A stretch of DNA of 64,000 nt from Himantopus leucocephalus (GCA_003993805.1 RSEF01000003.1:36909130-36973129), one strand, 5' to 3'. Positions 1 through 11,600 are shown, counted from the first letter of the stretch. Notes: generated by a model not told the origin, from the sequence alone. Translations and numbers: made by a program.

Positions 1-2096
1 TCTGAGGTTGGGAACCAAAGCTATTATTCTGGTTCTAGTCTGAAAACACCATGTTGCAAAGAGCTCACTATGTATGTTAGCCAATATTGCGCAGGTAAAG
101 GATGCAGGTGATATAACGAGGGTTCAGACCTTCAGTAATAAACGTGAGGAAGAATGGAAATAGATATCAACATGAACTAAGTTTCCAGAGAGATTTGAAA
201 GAGCCAGTAAATAACCAAATGTATCTGAAAAGAAAGGATATAGGTTTCTCCGGGTCTATTCCTGGACTTGAATCCAAGCTGCCATATAACAAATACTATA
301 CGTGCATGAAAAGAGCTGGATCTCTCAAGACGGAAGCTGAAAAAGCTTTTAACCTGTCTAGGAAGGTCTGTAGAGCTATCTAACACATAATGCTGAACAT
401 GGGCATTATTTAAATTTATTTTTTTTCTCTGGAACTTGATACCTGAGTCAGAGTTACTTTCCGTCCCACACAAGGTCAGAGTCTGCCCCTCCTGGAAGGT
501 TAAGTTTCCATTTTCATTAAAAAACTGTATAGGAATATTTTATTCAGAGAGGAGGTATTAGAGGTGCACACTTTAACACATGGTGATTTTAACATTCAAT
601 CGAGTGGGAGACTTGATCTTCCCAGCTTAACAAGTTGACAGCTGCTGTGACCGCAACAGTTTCCTACCTAGCAGGCTGAAAATATAGCTGTCCAAGGCTG
701 GGCTGAGCCTTTCTCCAGTCTTGTCAACACTGAGTTACTGGACAGACATCAATGCAAGAGTCACACACAAAGAGTAAAACAGGCAGCCTTCTGGAGTCCT
801 TACTTCTGGTCCCTATTTCCAACACAATTTCTCTTTGTTTCTAAATCTAGTGAAAGCTTCAACAGCAAAGCTGAGACAAGCCCTCAGTAGGTATCCAAGC
901 CTGTCAGTGCTTTAGATGAAGATTGTCCCCACGCAGCTAGATTTGGGCTTGTCCTATGCTGGATTGCAAGGTAGCATTATGTGGTCATCATAGAAATAGC
1001 TTTCTAAATGTTTCCAGATTTGGACCCTGTCTGGTCCAAAACGTTTTAAGCTGATCTAGTGAAATGAAAGTGAAGTGCATCCTCCTATGCATATCTGGAT
1101 AAAATTAACTGTTTTTGTAAATCACTAACTTGGAGCACTAACTTGGAGAACTAAAAGAAGACAACCAGTTTGCAATTAAATATTTTTGTGGGCTATGCCC
1201 TGTTTGACATAATGACCTACTGCAAACCGTAAAATAATTTCACAATTTAATTAGGCATTTTTTCCTCATTTTTTCATGTGTACAAATAAGCAAGATCACT
1301 AATTTAAGGGATTTTAAAAGACAAGCCCAACTTCTAGATAAGAAGGAAGAAGGATGAGATTAATGATATTCTTAGGGAATCTGTCCTTGGAATTTTTAAC
1401 AGGGCTCTCTTTATAGGATATTCTGAAGGCAATATTAAAGGAGCAAGAAAAAGAACCAGAATTACATTGTTACATTAGAAATGGATGACAGGAGAATTGC
1501 TAGAATGTCCAAAATGCTGGTAAACTCAGGTGATACCCTTAAACAATTGCTTTTAGCAGTGAGATGCTGATAATACAACATTAAGTCCAAATACATTTGC
1601 AAGCCATGACTCCAGGAATGATAAAGCTCTGAGCAGAAGGCAGTTTCCATAATCTAAATGCCAAGTAACAAAGACATCCTCTGGAGTTTTCATGACATAC
1701 AGCAGTTGACTGGACAAAGATATAAACTGGGTATTGGAGCAGAGAACAGACTGAGCTGCTAGGTAAGGAAAACAGCAAGCACGGGGAGCCAGAGTACCCC
1801 AGTCTAATGTCTAAGCATCTTATTACACCTTTTGTTTTGCCTAATTATGAACTGCTTCAAGAAGAAGCTGCATGAAAGACATGAATAATTATGGATTTTT
1901 TTCTTTCCTTACTTAACTAGGGAAAGTTAAATATAAACAAACCTGAAAAGTGGGCAAAAATTGGAGGAAGGGGGAAAGAAAAAATCGTTCTGAGCAGGAA
2001 AATGACATTTTGCATGCGGCAAAGGACTGTTCACTAGGCAGCAAGTCCACATGACAAGCCCTTACACAGTACTCCTGTGCTACTCCTGACTGTGGG
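1..2096. other. Gene-free unique DNA
   Basis: AT-rich sequence in which I see no gene, RNA gene or recognisable repeat. The open frames here (79 to 98 codons at most) overlap each other on both strands, show no family resemblance and have no convincing exon boundaries, so they are treated as chance. Confidence 0.6.
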
Positions 2097-2774
2097 TGTT
2101 ATGATTTGAGGAACCCACAACAATTTATTTTCATTCAGACAATTATTCTATCATCCAATGACCCCTCCCCACCCAGGAAGGGGAATCAGGAAAAACAAGG
2201 AAATGCGAGGGTGGAAATATAAACAGATTTAATAGAATAAAACTAAATAATTAACATTAATAATACTAGTGAACCAATATTGATTCCCATACCAATATAA
2301 AATATACAAGGATTATACTCAGCCAATTCTATCAGTAGGAAGCTGTGCACTCCCAGCAGTGGACATCAAATGTTGGACACTGCGAGCACTACGGCTTCTG
2401 GAGCAAGGGATGGCCTCAGGGGTCCAGCATTGGGGCAAGGAGTTCTCAGGACCGCAGCCATCATGGAGAGAGAGAACTCCTCAGCAAACTTTCTAATTCA
2501 TATTGAATGTGACATTCATGGTATGAAATAATCCTGTTGGCCAACTTGGGTCAAGTGCCCAGGTCTCTCTCCTTCTCATCCCTGCACTTGGTTAACTCAA
2601 AAACATTGAGACCCTGAAACATGCATATCATAGCTGGCTATAAAGTAAATATTTTTACAAATTCAGACACTAGAGTCTTTTAAAAGCACAGTTTTCCCAA
2701 GCATTAGAAGAGACTTTACTGCAAAGTAAAATTACTGAAAGAGAAATTAGTCCTGTGTCACTCAAACCAGAACA
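2097..2774 (-). mobile_element. Solo LTR of an avian ERVL-like endogenous retrovirus
   Basis: The element reads TGTTATGATTTGAGG at its low end and ...CAAACCAGAACA at its high end, i.e. TG...CA termini over 678 bp. On the minus strand it has the layout of a bird LTR: a U3-like part, then a T-rich TTCTATTAAATCTG stretch in the position usually taken by the polyadenylation region, then a U5-like end. It shares the block CATGGTATG-AAT with the LTRs at 5.8 kb and 36.7 kb, so they belong to related groups. No internal gag/pol sequence adjoins, which means a solo LTR left by recombination. I saw no matching target duplication (GTGGG before, ACGGT after), so the exact ends are uncertain by a few bases. 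The family is recognised from memory of bird repeats, not from a search. Confidence 0.75.
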
Positions 2775-4291
2775 ACGGTCTGCCTGAAGTTGAGGCTACA
2801 GCTTCACACACTCTAAATTTCTTCATCTTGGAGTCTGCTGTTTAATGCTACATTTCTTCTTTTATGAAAAAAGCTGGGGGCAGGCCAAGCCCTCAGGCAC
2901 TTCTTAGCCCATGTTCATGGTGGCTACCTCACTGCACTACCATCAGTTGTCTACAGCTACGTGTTGTCTTGCAGTACATCACAGACCCCGTATGTGGTAG
3001 GGAGCCCTGTGACCCTGCTGCAGCAAGACACTGTGATGTTCAACATGGAGAATCTACCTTGGCAGGTACAGCAATAGCCAGGCCTGTCCTATCTGTAATA
3101 CAGGTATTCAAGAATCTGGTTTTATACCTTGATGTATCTGAAGGTGGACACACTGCTTGCAATTGCTTCTGGGAGCTGTGGATGCAAAGCATGCCTGGAC
3201 TTGTGACAGTCTCAAATTCACATTTGAAAAACAAAGCAAATGGGGCTGAAAAGGTGGTGTGGCAGCTGTTCTTCCATTAAAGCCCATGTTCCTTCCTTAT
3301 TATCACAGACATCCAGTCATGACAGGATGGCTGAGAGTCCAGCCAAGGCCACGAGCCCCCTCATCTTACTTTGATGCTAAACCCACTTTGAGCAAATGAT
3401 AAAATTTTTAACCTCTCTTTTTGGCCTAAATTTTTCTGTCATTCAGTGACCCTATGGTTATGTGAACGGTTGGTCACTAAGTTATGGTCTTCACTATGGC
3501 ACAACAAAATGCTGAAATCCTGATTTTTTACATCGCCTGAGGGGTTCCACACGGGCACATTATGGTCAACATTATCTGAAATCAGATTGATTAAGTTCCT
3601 CCACCTGTGTGCTCCAAATGATTGACTGCAGTGTGAAAGTGTCAGAACTCACAAGAGAAACAAAATTGCAGAGAGGAGCTTCTAGCAGATGTCACTTCAA
3701 GGGGAGCCACCAATCTACAAAACAATAGGAAATAAATTATTACACAAGCCAGCCAATACACACGACATGCTGATTAAAGAGACATTATTGAGCATAACAA
3801 TCAATACTCTTTGTGAATTAAATCCAATATGAAGACCAACTTCAGTTTCCCCTCGGTGGTAAATTAACATAAGAACTTAATGTAACAGATGAATGGCAGA
3901 TGAAAGCAACACAACATTTCACAGAACTGTTTAAGGTAACCTATTTTTCAAGGACTGCTTGTTTTTTGGCACTGCGCTTCCTTTAGCATCACCGTTAACT
4001 GTTTGCTAAAAGATTCCATTGTTTTTTTCCTCAAGAGCTTTCATTGCCAATCCAGTCATTCATTCTCATCTGACTGGGATCATGTTTTCCGATGTTTAAA
4101 GTTTCTGTTGCTTTCTTTTTACCCTAGCATTTTGTCTTTCATTTAGAAACATCTAAGACTAATCCGCCACTATAAATAACACACTGGCTCCGTGGCTTTC
4201 TCTCTGGTAATTTCTTAGGCTATGGGATGCTTAATTGTTGGATTTTGTTTTTAACTTCTCTTACGTTTGTATTATTATTTTTTAAACACAG
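2775..4291. other. Gene-free unique DNA, part possibly conserved
   Basis: No gene or interspersed repeat is seen. The part from about 3340 to 3960 is repeat-free, of mixed composition and contains a TGATTGAC core (3619-3626) like PBX/MEIS sites, which makes it a candidate conserved non-coding element. The 138-codon frame over 2864-3280 has no splice context or family resemblance and is taken as chance. Confidence 0.4.
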
Positions 4292-4442
4292 TGAGGAAAT
4301 ATACCAGAGCAGTTTCCATTACAAACACGAAGAGTTAGCACAAGTGTTTTGCACCTTGGTAAGCCTTCTGATTCAAGTGCTGTCCGACAAAAAGCAAATG
4401 ATCATGCAGATGATCAATGAAACTATGCAGGATAAATTTTGA
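4292..4442 (+). CDS. Candidate exon, unidentified protein
   Basis: A T-rich stretch ending AAACACAG (to 4291) could be a splice acceptor. The following frame is open for about 49 codons to a TGA at 4440-4442 and starts Glu-Glu-Ile-Tyr-Gln. Its second half is a helix-like stretch rich in Leu, Val, Ile, Met and Gln. There are two readings: a terminal exon ending at the TGA, or a 67-nt internal exon ending at 4358, where CACCTTG is followed by GTAAGC, a good donor. No polyadenylation signal lies just after the stop. I do not recognise the protein and assign no function. Acceptors plus 50 open codons occur by chance in 64 kb of AT-rich DNA, so this is a low-confidence call. Confidence 0.2.
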
Positions 4443-4845
4443 GGATGCGCAGAGATAAGTATCAGGTATACGTGCTGAGCATGTGTAATTGTGCTTTAGG
4501 CTGTCTGAAGTTTATTTCCAAGTCTAACCTTCACTACTAACCTAAGCAGGGAAAATTAAAGGCACTACAGTCATTGGCACTTTTGCATGTGTTACTGCTG
4601 ATACCCAGAAATAATAATAATACTAAAAAGGACCGGTTTGACTTTTGTGTTGTTTTGAAAACATTTAGAGGGCAAATTCAATCATGTGTGGATGATGTAA
4701 ATTCATTGCATGACAGCGTGGAGGTGAAAAACCTTGGAAGAATTCATTGCTCATTGACTGAATTTTTGTTAGTTCATTCAGGTTTGATTTCATTTCATTT
4801 CATATTTTAAATGACACTAACAGACAACATACACACAAGCCCCCC

Positions 4846-4851
<6 letters not shown>

Positions 4852-4879
<28 letters not shown>
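4852..4879. repeat. (TA)n microsatellite
   Basis: Fourteen uninterrupted TA units. It lies directly beside the CpG-rich patch that follows and is likely polymorphic in length. Confidence 0.95.
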
Positions 4880-4883
<4 letters not shown>

Positions 4884-4894
4884 CAGATAGACTG

Positions 4895-5262
4895 GCAGTT
4901 GCCTGGAGCCACAGACGGCCACAGGCATAAAGCATCTGCCAGCGCACTGGAAGCCAAGGGCTGGCCGCTGCTGCTGGCTCCGAAGGCAGACTAGGGGCAC
5001 ATGGGACGGTGCCTGCAGCTGCAGGACTGTTTGGCTACAGCCGAGTCAGTCCCGACGTCCCGCAGCTCGCATCTGGTCCCCGGTGCCGCATCACTCCTGG
5101 AGCAGAAGGCTGCGCCAGGGGCCTCAGTAAAGCCTGGTGCGCTCCTCGGCACAGCTCGGGATGTCCACTTAGAGAGCTGGCAGCTACATGAAAGTCTGTT
5201 GCCACGGAGCCTGTGGCTCCCGTATCACCTTGCAGATTCAGCTGGACGGTCACGGCGCTAAC
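4895..5262. promoter_or_regulatory. CpG-rich patch (island-like)
   Basis: In this otherwise AT-rich, CpG-poor region about 21 CpG dinucleotides fall within roughly 350 bp, with G+C near 60 percent by eye. The cluster at 5040-5165 is densest. Both strands are open for 60 to 90 codons, which is expected of GC-rich DNA and not evidence of coding. It may be a small unmethylated island (promoter of a non-coding transcript, or an orphan island) or a GC-rich exon. No TATA box or clear donor/acceptor pair decides between them. Confidence 0.4.
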
Positions 5263-5802
5263 TTCCCTCCACAATTTTATTTCTCTGGTGAGATCTGACA
5301 CTTCCAAATTATAGTCAAGTCATTTGGAGCACACAGATGGAAGGAAATTTAACCAAATTTAATTTCAGGCATACAGACCATAAAGGCATTCCCCATTAGG
5401 AAGGAAGCTTCAGGGTTTCAGGCTCTCATTTTGTAATAATCAGGACCACAATATAGTGACATGCATTTCAAATAACATCCCAGCTCTCTCCTTCCTTCCT
5501 GCCTCTTTTCTTCCCAAGGCAGGACTTGCCCAGCCACAACCCAAACCAGAAACCTTATTTGAGGGAGATGGAAAATTCAGTTCGCCTACATTTCTGAGAA
5601 GTCTTGCGCCAGCTCTGAATTCATCATCCCAACACACCTTTTGGTATAAAAGGCAAATGATGGCCAGTGATGAAACTGGTCGTGTTATAAGTAAACCATT
5701 CCAAACAAAAAAAACACTGAAGAAGCAAAACATCTACTTTGTATTCCTACTAGAAGTCCCTCTATTTAGCGTATAGGCCCACTTCGATGAGGCATACCAT
5801 AC
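5263..5802. other. Gene-free unique DNA
   Basis: Nothing recognisable. Overlapping frames of about 100 codons on both strands (5440-5776) lack splice context and similarity to known families. Confidence 0.5.
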
Positions 5803-6150
5803 TGTCGTGGTTTGGCCTGAGCCAGCAACAAAGAACCAGGCAGCCACTCGCTCAACCCCCACAGCCGTGGGGAAAATCGGAAGAAAAAGGCAAAACTCGT
5901 GGGTTGAGATAAAGGCAGTTTAACAGAACAGCAAAGGAAAGAGAAATACAATAACAATAACACTGATAAAGAAATACACAAGCATGATTACAGTACCGCT
6001 GCTCACCGACCGGACCCGGACCGCCCCGGCCGCTCCCGGAATGGCGACTCCCTGCCCCCTCCCCCAGCCAGCTCCCCCTTATAGCCTGGGCATGGCTCAC
6101 ATGGTATGGAATACCTGTGTCCCCTTGCCGGCTCCTTGGGGAAATTAACC
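5803..6150 (-). mobile_element. Truncated avian ERVL-like LTR
   Basis: Begins TGTCGTGGTTTGGCC at 5803, the same end as the LTR at 36651 (TGTCGTGGTTTATCT), and shares the internal blocks AAACTCGTGGGTTGAGATAAAG and CATGGTATGGAATA in the same order. Read on the minus strand it has a TATA-like CTATAAGGGGG (plus-strand CCCTTATAG near 6080) upstream of the rest. The U3 half expected above about 6150 is missing, so it is truncated or was partly deleted. The copy is CpG- and GC-rich between 6000 and 6060, unlike its surroundings. The high-coordinate end is approximate. Confidence 0.75.
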
Positions 6151-8446
6151 ATGAAGATGTGAAGCAAGACAAGGGAAGGAAGAAGCAGATGGATAGAAAG
6201 GCTGAGCTCAGCGGCTTGACAGAAAGCACTGCAGGTGCCACCAAGGGTTTTAGAAGAGTGTTTTTCTATCCTGTGGCATTTTTGCAGGCACCAGCATTTG
6301 CAGTGACCATGGTATTGCTATAAGCAACATGGAGAAAATAAACTGGGCACAAAAGTGTCACTAAAAGGATGTTGCTAGGGATGTGAATAGAGGTCACACC
6401 CAAGTCAAGGTATGTCAGGGTGAGGATATGCCTGGACTGACTCGGAGAAGGGACCATGAGGCACGGACAGAGGAAATACAGTGTGGCACCCTGGGTATCT
6501 ACCTCACAGCTTAGGCTACCTATGCAACCCATAAAAAAGTGTGGTTAGCCTTCCTGGGGGTAGAAGCTGCTAACAGGAAAAGTGAGGACAATTTTCAGAT
6601 GATTTTCTAGCTAGGTGGTGTTTGGAGCAAATGGGTACTTCAGAGAAAGGTTGGGGAGCTCACAAGCATGATGAAATCCTTGCGTACTTCAAAGTTTTGT
6701 ACTCAGAAAAAAGGCTTCAAAGGTGTAGTTTGGACAGGTGCTCTTTACTTTTGACTCTAAGAGCGGCTCCTTACTTTTCCTCCCTTTGTTCCCTGTACTC
6801 CCTCTAGCCCTGTTGTTCCCTGTCCCTTTAGGCACTGGCTAAGCCTCAAAGGCAGGGAATCTCATACAAAAAATGTAAATGAAAAGAACAACAGATAAAG
6901 GCCAAAGGCTTTTAAATGAGTTATTCTTCATGATGTTTTTCTGTCATGTGTAATAAAGTCAGCTGCATTCCTTGTCATCTGGACGTGTTCCAGGGAAATG
7001 CAAGTTGTCACAACAAATAGAATAACTGGGCAAGAAAATGGTCTTTCCAGGACACTTCCTCTTGGGATGTTTCATTCAGTTGTTTCTTCGTGTGTTCACT
7101 TTCAGGTATGTGTGAAAATTCACCTTGCTCATCCAAGTATTATATCTCACTGCTACAAAGAAGTGAGATATGACATGGGAGAGCCCCTGGGAAACTTTCC
7201 ACTTCTAAAACAGTATCAGATACTTCATGCTAAGTGATGGATTTTAACTCATAAGAAGCTGAGAGATGACATCTGTGAAGCCAGAAGGCAGAGCAGACTT
7301 GGCCCTCCCAGGTAAGGCAAGATATTTGTGTCCAACTTCCAACTCTGGTCCATCCTTGTCTGTGCTCCTGGGAAAGACACTTTGCTCTCCACAACCAGGG
7401 CTCTCTTAGAATCCCCGTTTCTGGGGGTGGGGAGAACTCAAGCTCAGATATAATCTATTCACATCTGTATATAGCACTGAGCTCTAGGGTGGGTCCTTAG
7501 ACCTATCCAGGGCCTCTTGACGTCATTGCACAAAACGTTAAAAATAAACCACATGGAGCAGATAGCAGTAATTAATTTGATGACTGAACAAGTTGGCATT
7601 GCACCTATTAGACAAAGTTGTGGGTTTATGAAACTGAATTGAAAATGAGTTTTCTTATCCAGCTGAGAAGCTGGATGTATTGAAGTTCTTTCTGTGTTTC
7701 AAATGAAAGCTTTTGTCCTGGATGTGGTCATCCTGCATTCTCTTCTGATCATTTATTGTTATTTGTCAGGCATCTCTGAGGTGCTCCATAGTTTGTAACA
7801 GCCCAAGTCATGGAAAATGGCTATCCTTGCTCAGCATCTATATCCATAGAACAGCTGAACAGAAGAGGGCACCTGACGTTACAAAGCTTACAGCTTGTGA
7901 GCACAGAGCAATGCAGACACTGTCTAAGGGAGCTTAAAGTCAGTGTGGGTCACCAAGGTAGGCAATGGTCTTTGCTGATATTGCTTGTGAGTCACTTGAT
8001 TGAATTGCTGGGGTGACTTTCAGGGGCTTTTGAGGGGGCTTTGACATTTTCCATAAATCAGGTGTAACAACAAGGAGAGGTGTGCGCCTGCTGTGAAAGC
8101 AGAGGCCAGGGAGTATATTACCTAGAGTGAAGTAAGTTAATAGCAGTAACAGTGTTTAAGAAGAAGCTATTACAATTTCCTATTCTGACTTGCACAACAA
8201 AGCACAGAATCTAATATAATCACTCCTGCCCTGGGTTAACCCTTTACTTGATGCTTATGGGAAGAGAAGCGGCTAGGTGGTAGCCTGTCTAGACCACCTG
8301 CTAATCTACAGGTATAACTCAAGTCTGATCCATTGAAGAATTATCTTAGATGTGAATAGACCACACCATTTTTCATAAGCTTTACAAGGAAGTCACTAGA
8401 CTGGGACTAATATACTGCAAAAACATATAGCTATTTTCTGGAACTT
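6151..8446. other. Gene-free unique DNA
   Basis: No gene or interspersed repeat recognised. It holds one notable regulatory-type motif pair at 7518-7533, listed separately. The short open frames here are unrelated and overlapping. Confidence 0.5.
7518..7533. promoter_or_regulatory. CRE palindrome next to a C/EBP-like half-site
   Basis: TGACGTCA at 7518-7525 is the full cAMP-response palindrome bound by CREB/ATF family factors, and it is directly followed by TTGCACAA, close to a C/EBP half-site. This is a motif match only. No promoter context is visible and occupancy is unknown. Confidence 0.3.
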
Positions 8447-8612
8447 AATCATAGACTCATAAAATGGTTTGAGTTGGAAGGGACCTTAAAGATCTTCTAG
8501 TTCCAACCCCCCTGCCATGGGCAGGGACACCTCCCACTAGACCAGGTTGCTCAAAGCCCCATCCAGCCTGGCCTTGAACACCTCCAGGGACAGGGCTGCC
8601 ACAACTTCTCTG
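8447..8612 (-). mobile_element. CR1 LINE 3' end fragment
   Basis: Plus-strand order AATCATAGACTCATAAAATGG, then GGAAGGGACCTTAAAGATC, then CCAACCCCCCTGCCATGGGC, then GGTTGCTCAAAGCCCC is the reverse complement of the standard avian CR1 3' end, including its short ATTCTATG-type tail. About 165 bp remain; the element is 5'-truncated, as most CR1 copies are. No coding part is retained. Confidence 0.92.
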
Positions 8613-10057
8613 ACATGTGCAACTTGTACAACCAAAACTGAGAGTTTTAAGAGTAATAGCACCAGAAAAATCAGAGGATCTCAGATCATAAAATGTTTAG
8701 GTAAATTTTAGTTTATATGATAAACCAAATAAGCCTTCAACTTCATATGCTATGATGAAGAGGGAAATCAAACATGAGAGAGAAAAATGAATGCAGTATA
8801 AATGCAGAAGACAGAAAAATAAATAAAAATGCAGAAAAAAAAAATCAGAATTTGTTTGACAACATATTCAGATGGCTAGTTATCGTGATAGTCAAAATTT
8901 TTCCAATATTTCCACTTCAATCTTACTGATGTCAACTTTCAGCCATAAGCTGTTGAGTTTTGCTTTTACAAAAAATGCAGTATTTTTTTTTTCTGTTAAT
9001 TGTGAATAATGGTATTGCATGAAAGCCTCTATCAGAAAATTACCTAGAGATGCAGAATTCCTTGACAGAGTGACGGAAGAGACATCATGTTATTAAAAAC
9101 ATGGACCTTCATTTTAAGCTTGACACAAATGATTTGGTAAACTGTCAGGGAAGACACTGAATAATTCTGAAATGTCCTTCATAAGGGTAATAGTGATGAA
9201 ACTAAATCCCATGGAAACCTTGTTAAGAAAGAAGAACAAGCTCCTGTGGAACTAGATAGGGGGTTAATCATGCTCCAGACTTGATTGGCTCAGAAGCTGG
9301 GGTAGTCCTGCTGCAAATCCTCCTTGGCAGGACCCTGCCCTTTCCCCTGCGGGTGCAGAGAGAGCTCAGGCTCTTGCTGGTGTAGGTACCAATCTTACGT
9401 TCCTAAAGCTGCTGTGGTGTGAATGCTGTCCCTATGGTTGTTCAAGTCTGGCCGAAGTTCTAGGAAAGCCCAGGCACATCTGGGAAAGCATCAGTTCAGA
9501 TCTGGAGATGGGGCAGGAGGAGGCGAGGGACATGAGGCAGGAGAGCTTTAATGGGCCTTCAGCTTTGGAGTTATTTAAAATACAGGGACTTTGCAATGTA
9601 AAGGTCTGGCTCGGATACAAGAAACCAGTCATTACTGCCAGAGACTGTCCACCATGACTTGTGGTCTTGTCTCTGTTTTTATTTCCTAAACGGACTCCTA
9701 TAACCCTTAGAGCCATATCTTCAGTAATGCCTGAAAGAAAGGCATTTCCCAGGGGAAGACAAAGGAGACAAGAAAGTTGGTATTCCATATCTGTCATCAT
9801 TTGCATTCAGAAAGAAAAAGGCTCAGACACTTGCCATTTAACACTGAGGCTTCTAATTTAAAATATCTTTTCCCCGTAAAACTCAAGATCCTGCTACCAG
9901 AGCTGTACGAAGGGCAAAGGACAGAGGTGGTAAAGTCCTTAAAGAAAGAATCACTGAGAGGAGAAAAATGAGGCTAACTAAGGCTTTCCAGTGACTGGTC
10001 AGTGACTCAAGTCCTGCTGGATCAATTTAACAGAGCAAGTATGTTAAATATATTTAA
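8613..10057. other. Gene-free unique DNA
   Basis: AT-rich with A-rich tracts near 8830. No gene, RNA or further repeat recognised. The 124-codon minus frame at 9432-9806 is unsupported by splice sites or family resemblance. Confidence 0.5.
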
Positions 10058-10087
10058 AAAAAAAAAAAANAAAAAAAAAAAAAAAAA
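10056..10087. repeat. Poly(A) run containing an n
   Basis: About 30 A residues interrupted by a single ambiguous base at 10070. The n marks an unresolved assembly join inside a homopolymer, so the true run length is unknown. Confidence 0.9.
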
Positions 10088-10199
10088 GACAGGAGGATAA
10101 AAAAGGAAAGAGAAGATACTACCTAGATCATTGAGGAACATATTAGGTGGATGTGTAATGTAGAATTACAGGATTAGTAAGTTAATCATCACAAAACCA

Positions 10200-10530
10200 A
10201 TGTCATCTGTCTTAGGAGGAAGCATTCAAGAAGCTGTGGAGCTCCTTCTCCTAAGCAGACCGTGGAAGTGGGAGCTAGTGAGGGACGAGGTGGGGTTTGC
10301 CTGGCCACTGGTGGCCCACAGGCCCAGCTGCAGCGCTGCCCGGGCACGCCAAGAACGGTCTGAGAGAAAAGGGAATTGTGTTTTCTGTTACTTCGGGTGT
10401 CTTAGCGATCTCCGTCCCCGAGGGTCTCTGTTCCCGGGTTGTCGCTCCCCACCTAGTGACCTGCAGCAGAATTACAGGAGCTTCTGGTTTTTTTCCTGGA
10501 GGAGGGTTCATGAGCCCTAGCTACCTAAAC
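10200..10530. other. GC-richer unique segment
   Basis: A segment with about a dozen CpGs between 10260 and 10450, above the local background. Frames are open on both strands (78 to 106 codons) as expected from composition. No repeat family or exon boundary is recognised. Confidence 0.3.
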
Positions 10531-10978
10531 CCCGTCTTTGGTTTAGGCACTTATTTTGCGCCTATAAATATAGTAGGAGAATAAACTATGCCCTGAATTA
10601 ATTAATCTCTGTAAAAACTTTATCAAGAAAAAAACAGATCTGAAGAAATAGCCTAAAGAGACATCTTGTACACTTCTGCTTATCCTCTGCTTCCGCCATC
10701 TCTTAAAATGGAACATAGGTTTCTTCTCTGCTATAAGGGATCATAAAGAGGATATGGATCAAATTTTCAACTAGTCTGTGACCCACCCTTCATTTTTGTG
10801 AACATATCTGTGCAGTGGAAACCATGTTTGCCTAATTTGTTTTGAAGACATGGTTAACCAATAAATTTGAGGCATGATGGGAAACAGGGTTTTCAGATGC
10901 CTAACTACTACTTTCATATAAAATGCCGTTTATGTGCAAGACCACTGGTGCAGCTGTCTGAGTGTGCAAGCCACTTAC

Positions 10979-11055
10979 AGAATCACACAGAATCACGGAA
11001 TGTTCGGGGTTAGAAGGGACCTTCAGAGATCATCTAGTCCAATCCCCCTGCCAAA
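10979..11055 (-). mobile_element. CR1 LINE 3' tail, cut by assembly gap
   Basis: AATCACACAGAATCACGGAATG followed by AGAAGGGACCTTCAGAGATC and CCAATCCCCCTGCC is the reverse complement of a CR1 3' end, of a different subfamily from the 8.4 kb copy. The N gap starts inside the element, so its length is unknown. Confidence 0.88.
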
Positions 11056-11155
11056 NNNNNNNNNNNNNNNNNNNNNNNNNNNNNNNNNNNNNNNNNNNNN
11101 NNNNNNNNNNNNNNNNNNNNNNNNNNNNNNNNNNNNNNNNNNNNNNNNNNNNNNN
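11056..11155. other. 100-N assembly gap
   Basis: Exactly 100 N, the usual placeholder for a gap of unknown size. The open frames that span it are artefacts. Confidence 0.98.
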
Positions 11156-11177
11156 TCCCCTCCCCTCCCCTCCCCTC
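11156..11177. repeat. (TCCCC)n pyrimidine tract at gap edge
   Basis: Four TCCCC units followed by TC directly abut the gap. The tract probably continues into the gap and may be why the assembly broke there, since G/C-rich simple repeats sequence poorly. Confidence 0.85.
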
Positions 11178-11600
11178 TTCTGATGTATTGTAGGGGACAG
11201 AAAATAGGAAAGATTGTCATTTCATCTGCTCCATCTGTCTGTTACAGACTTTTACTCTACAACTAACCTTCAAGTACATAACAATTTCTGATTTTAATCC
11301 TACACTAGCAAAACATAACACTAGCCAAAACTCTGTATCCGAACAACTTCAAGAGTTGTGGGGTATGAAAAATAATTTTCACATTTGGCTTCTTGAATTA
11401 TATAATGAGATCAAACAAATTCCCCAAGCTTATGTAAAGTACAGAATTTTGATGAAGTTTTTGTAATTTGAACCTAACCTCTTATAGAATTACTAACCCC
11501 AACCAAGCTACTATAAGTATCCCCGTTTAGGAAGTAAAATACAAGCCCTTAACTTTTAGGGGCCTCCCTACTCACCTTCCTATTGCTGGGATATTCTACT
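11178..11600. other. Gene-free unique DNA
   Basis: AT-rich sequence between two assembly problem sites. No gene or repeat recognised. Confidence 0.5.

Noticed and set aside
2864..3280. 138-codon plus-strand frame
   Set aside because: No splice context, no domain recognised, and overlapped by a minus-strand frame; consistent with chance.
5852..6244. 130-codon minus-strand frame
   Set aside because: It is antisense reading of the GC-rich truncated LTR at 5803-6150.
10934..11266. Frames of 65 to 110 codons across the N gap
   Set aside because: They exist only because N is translated as X.
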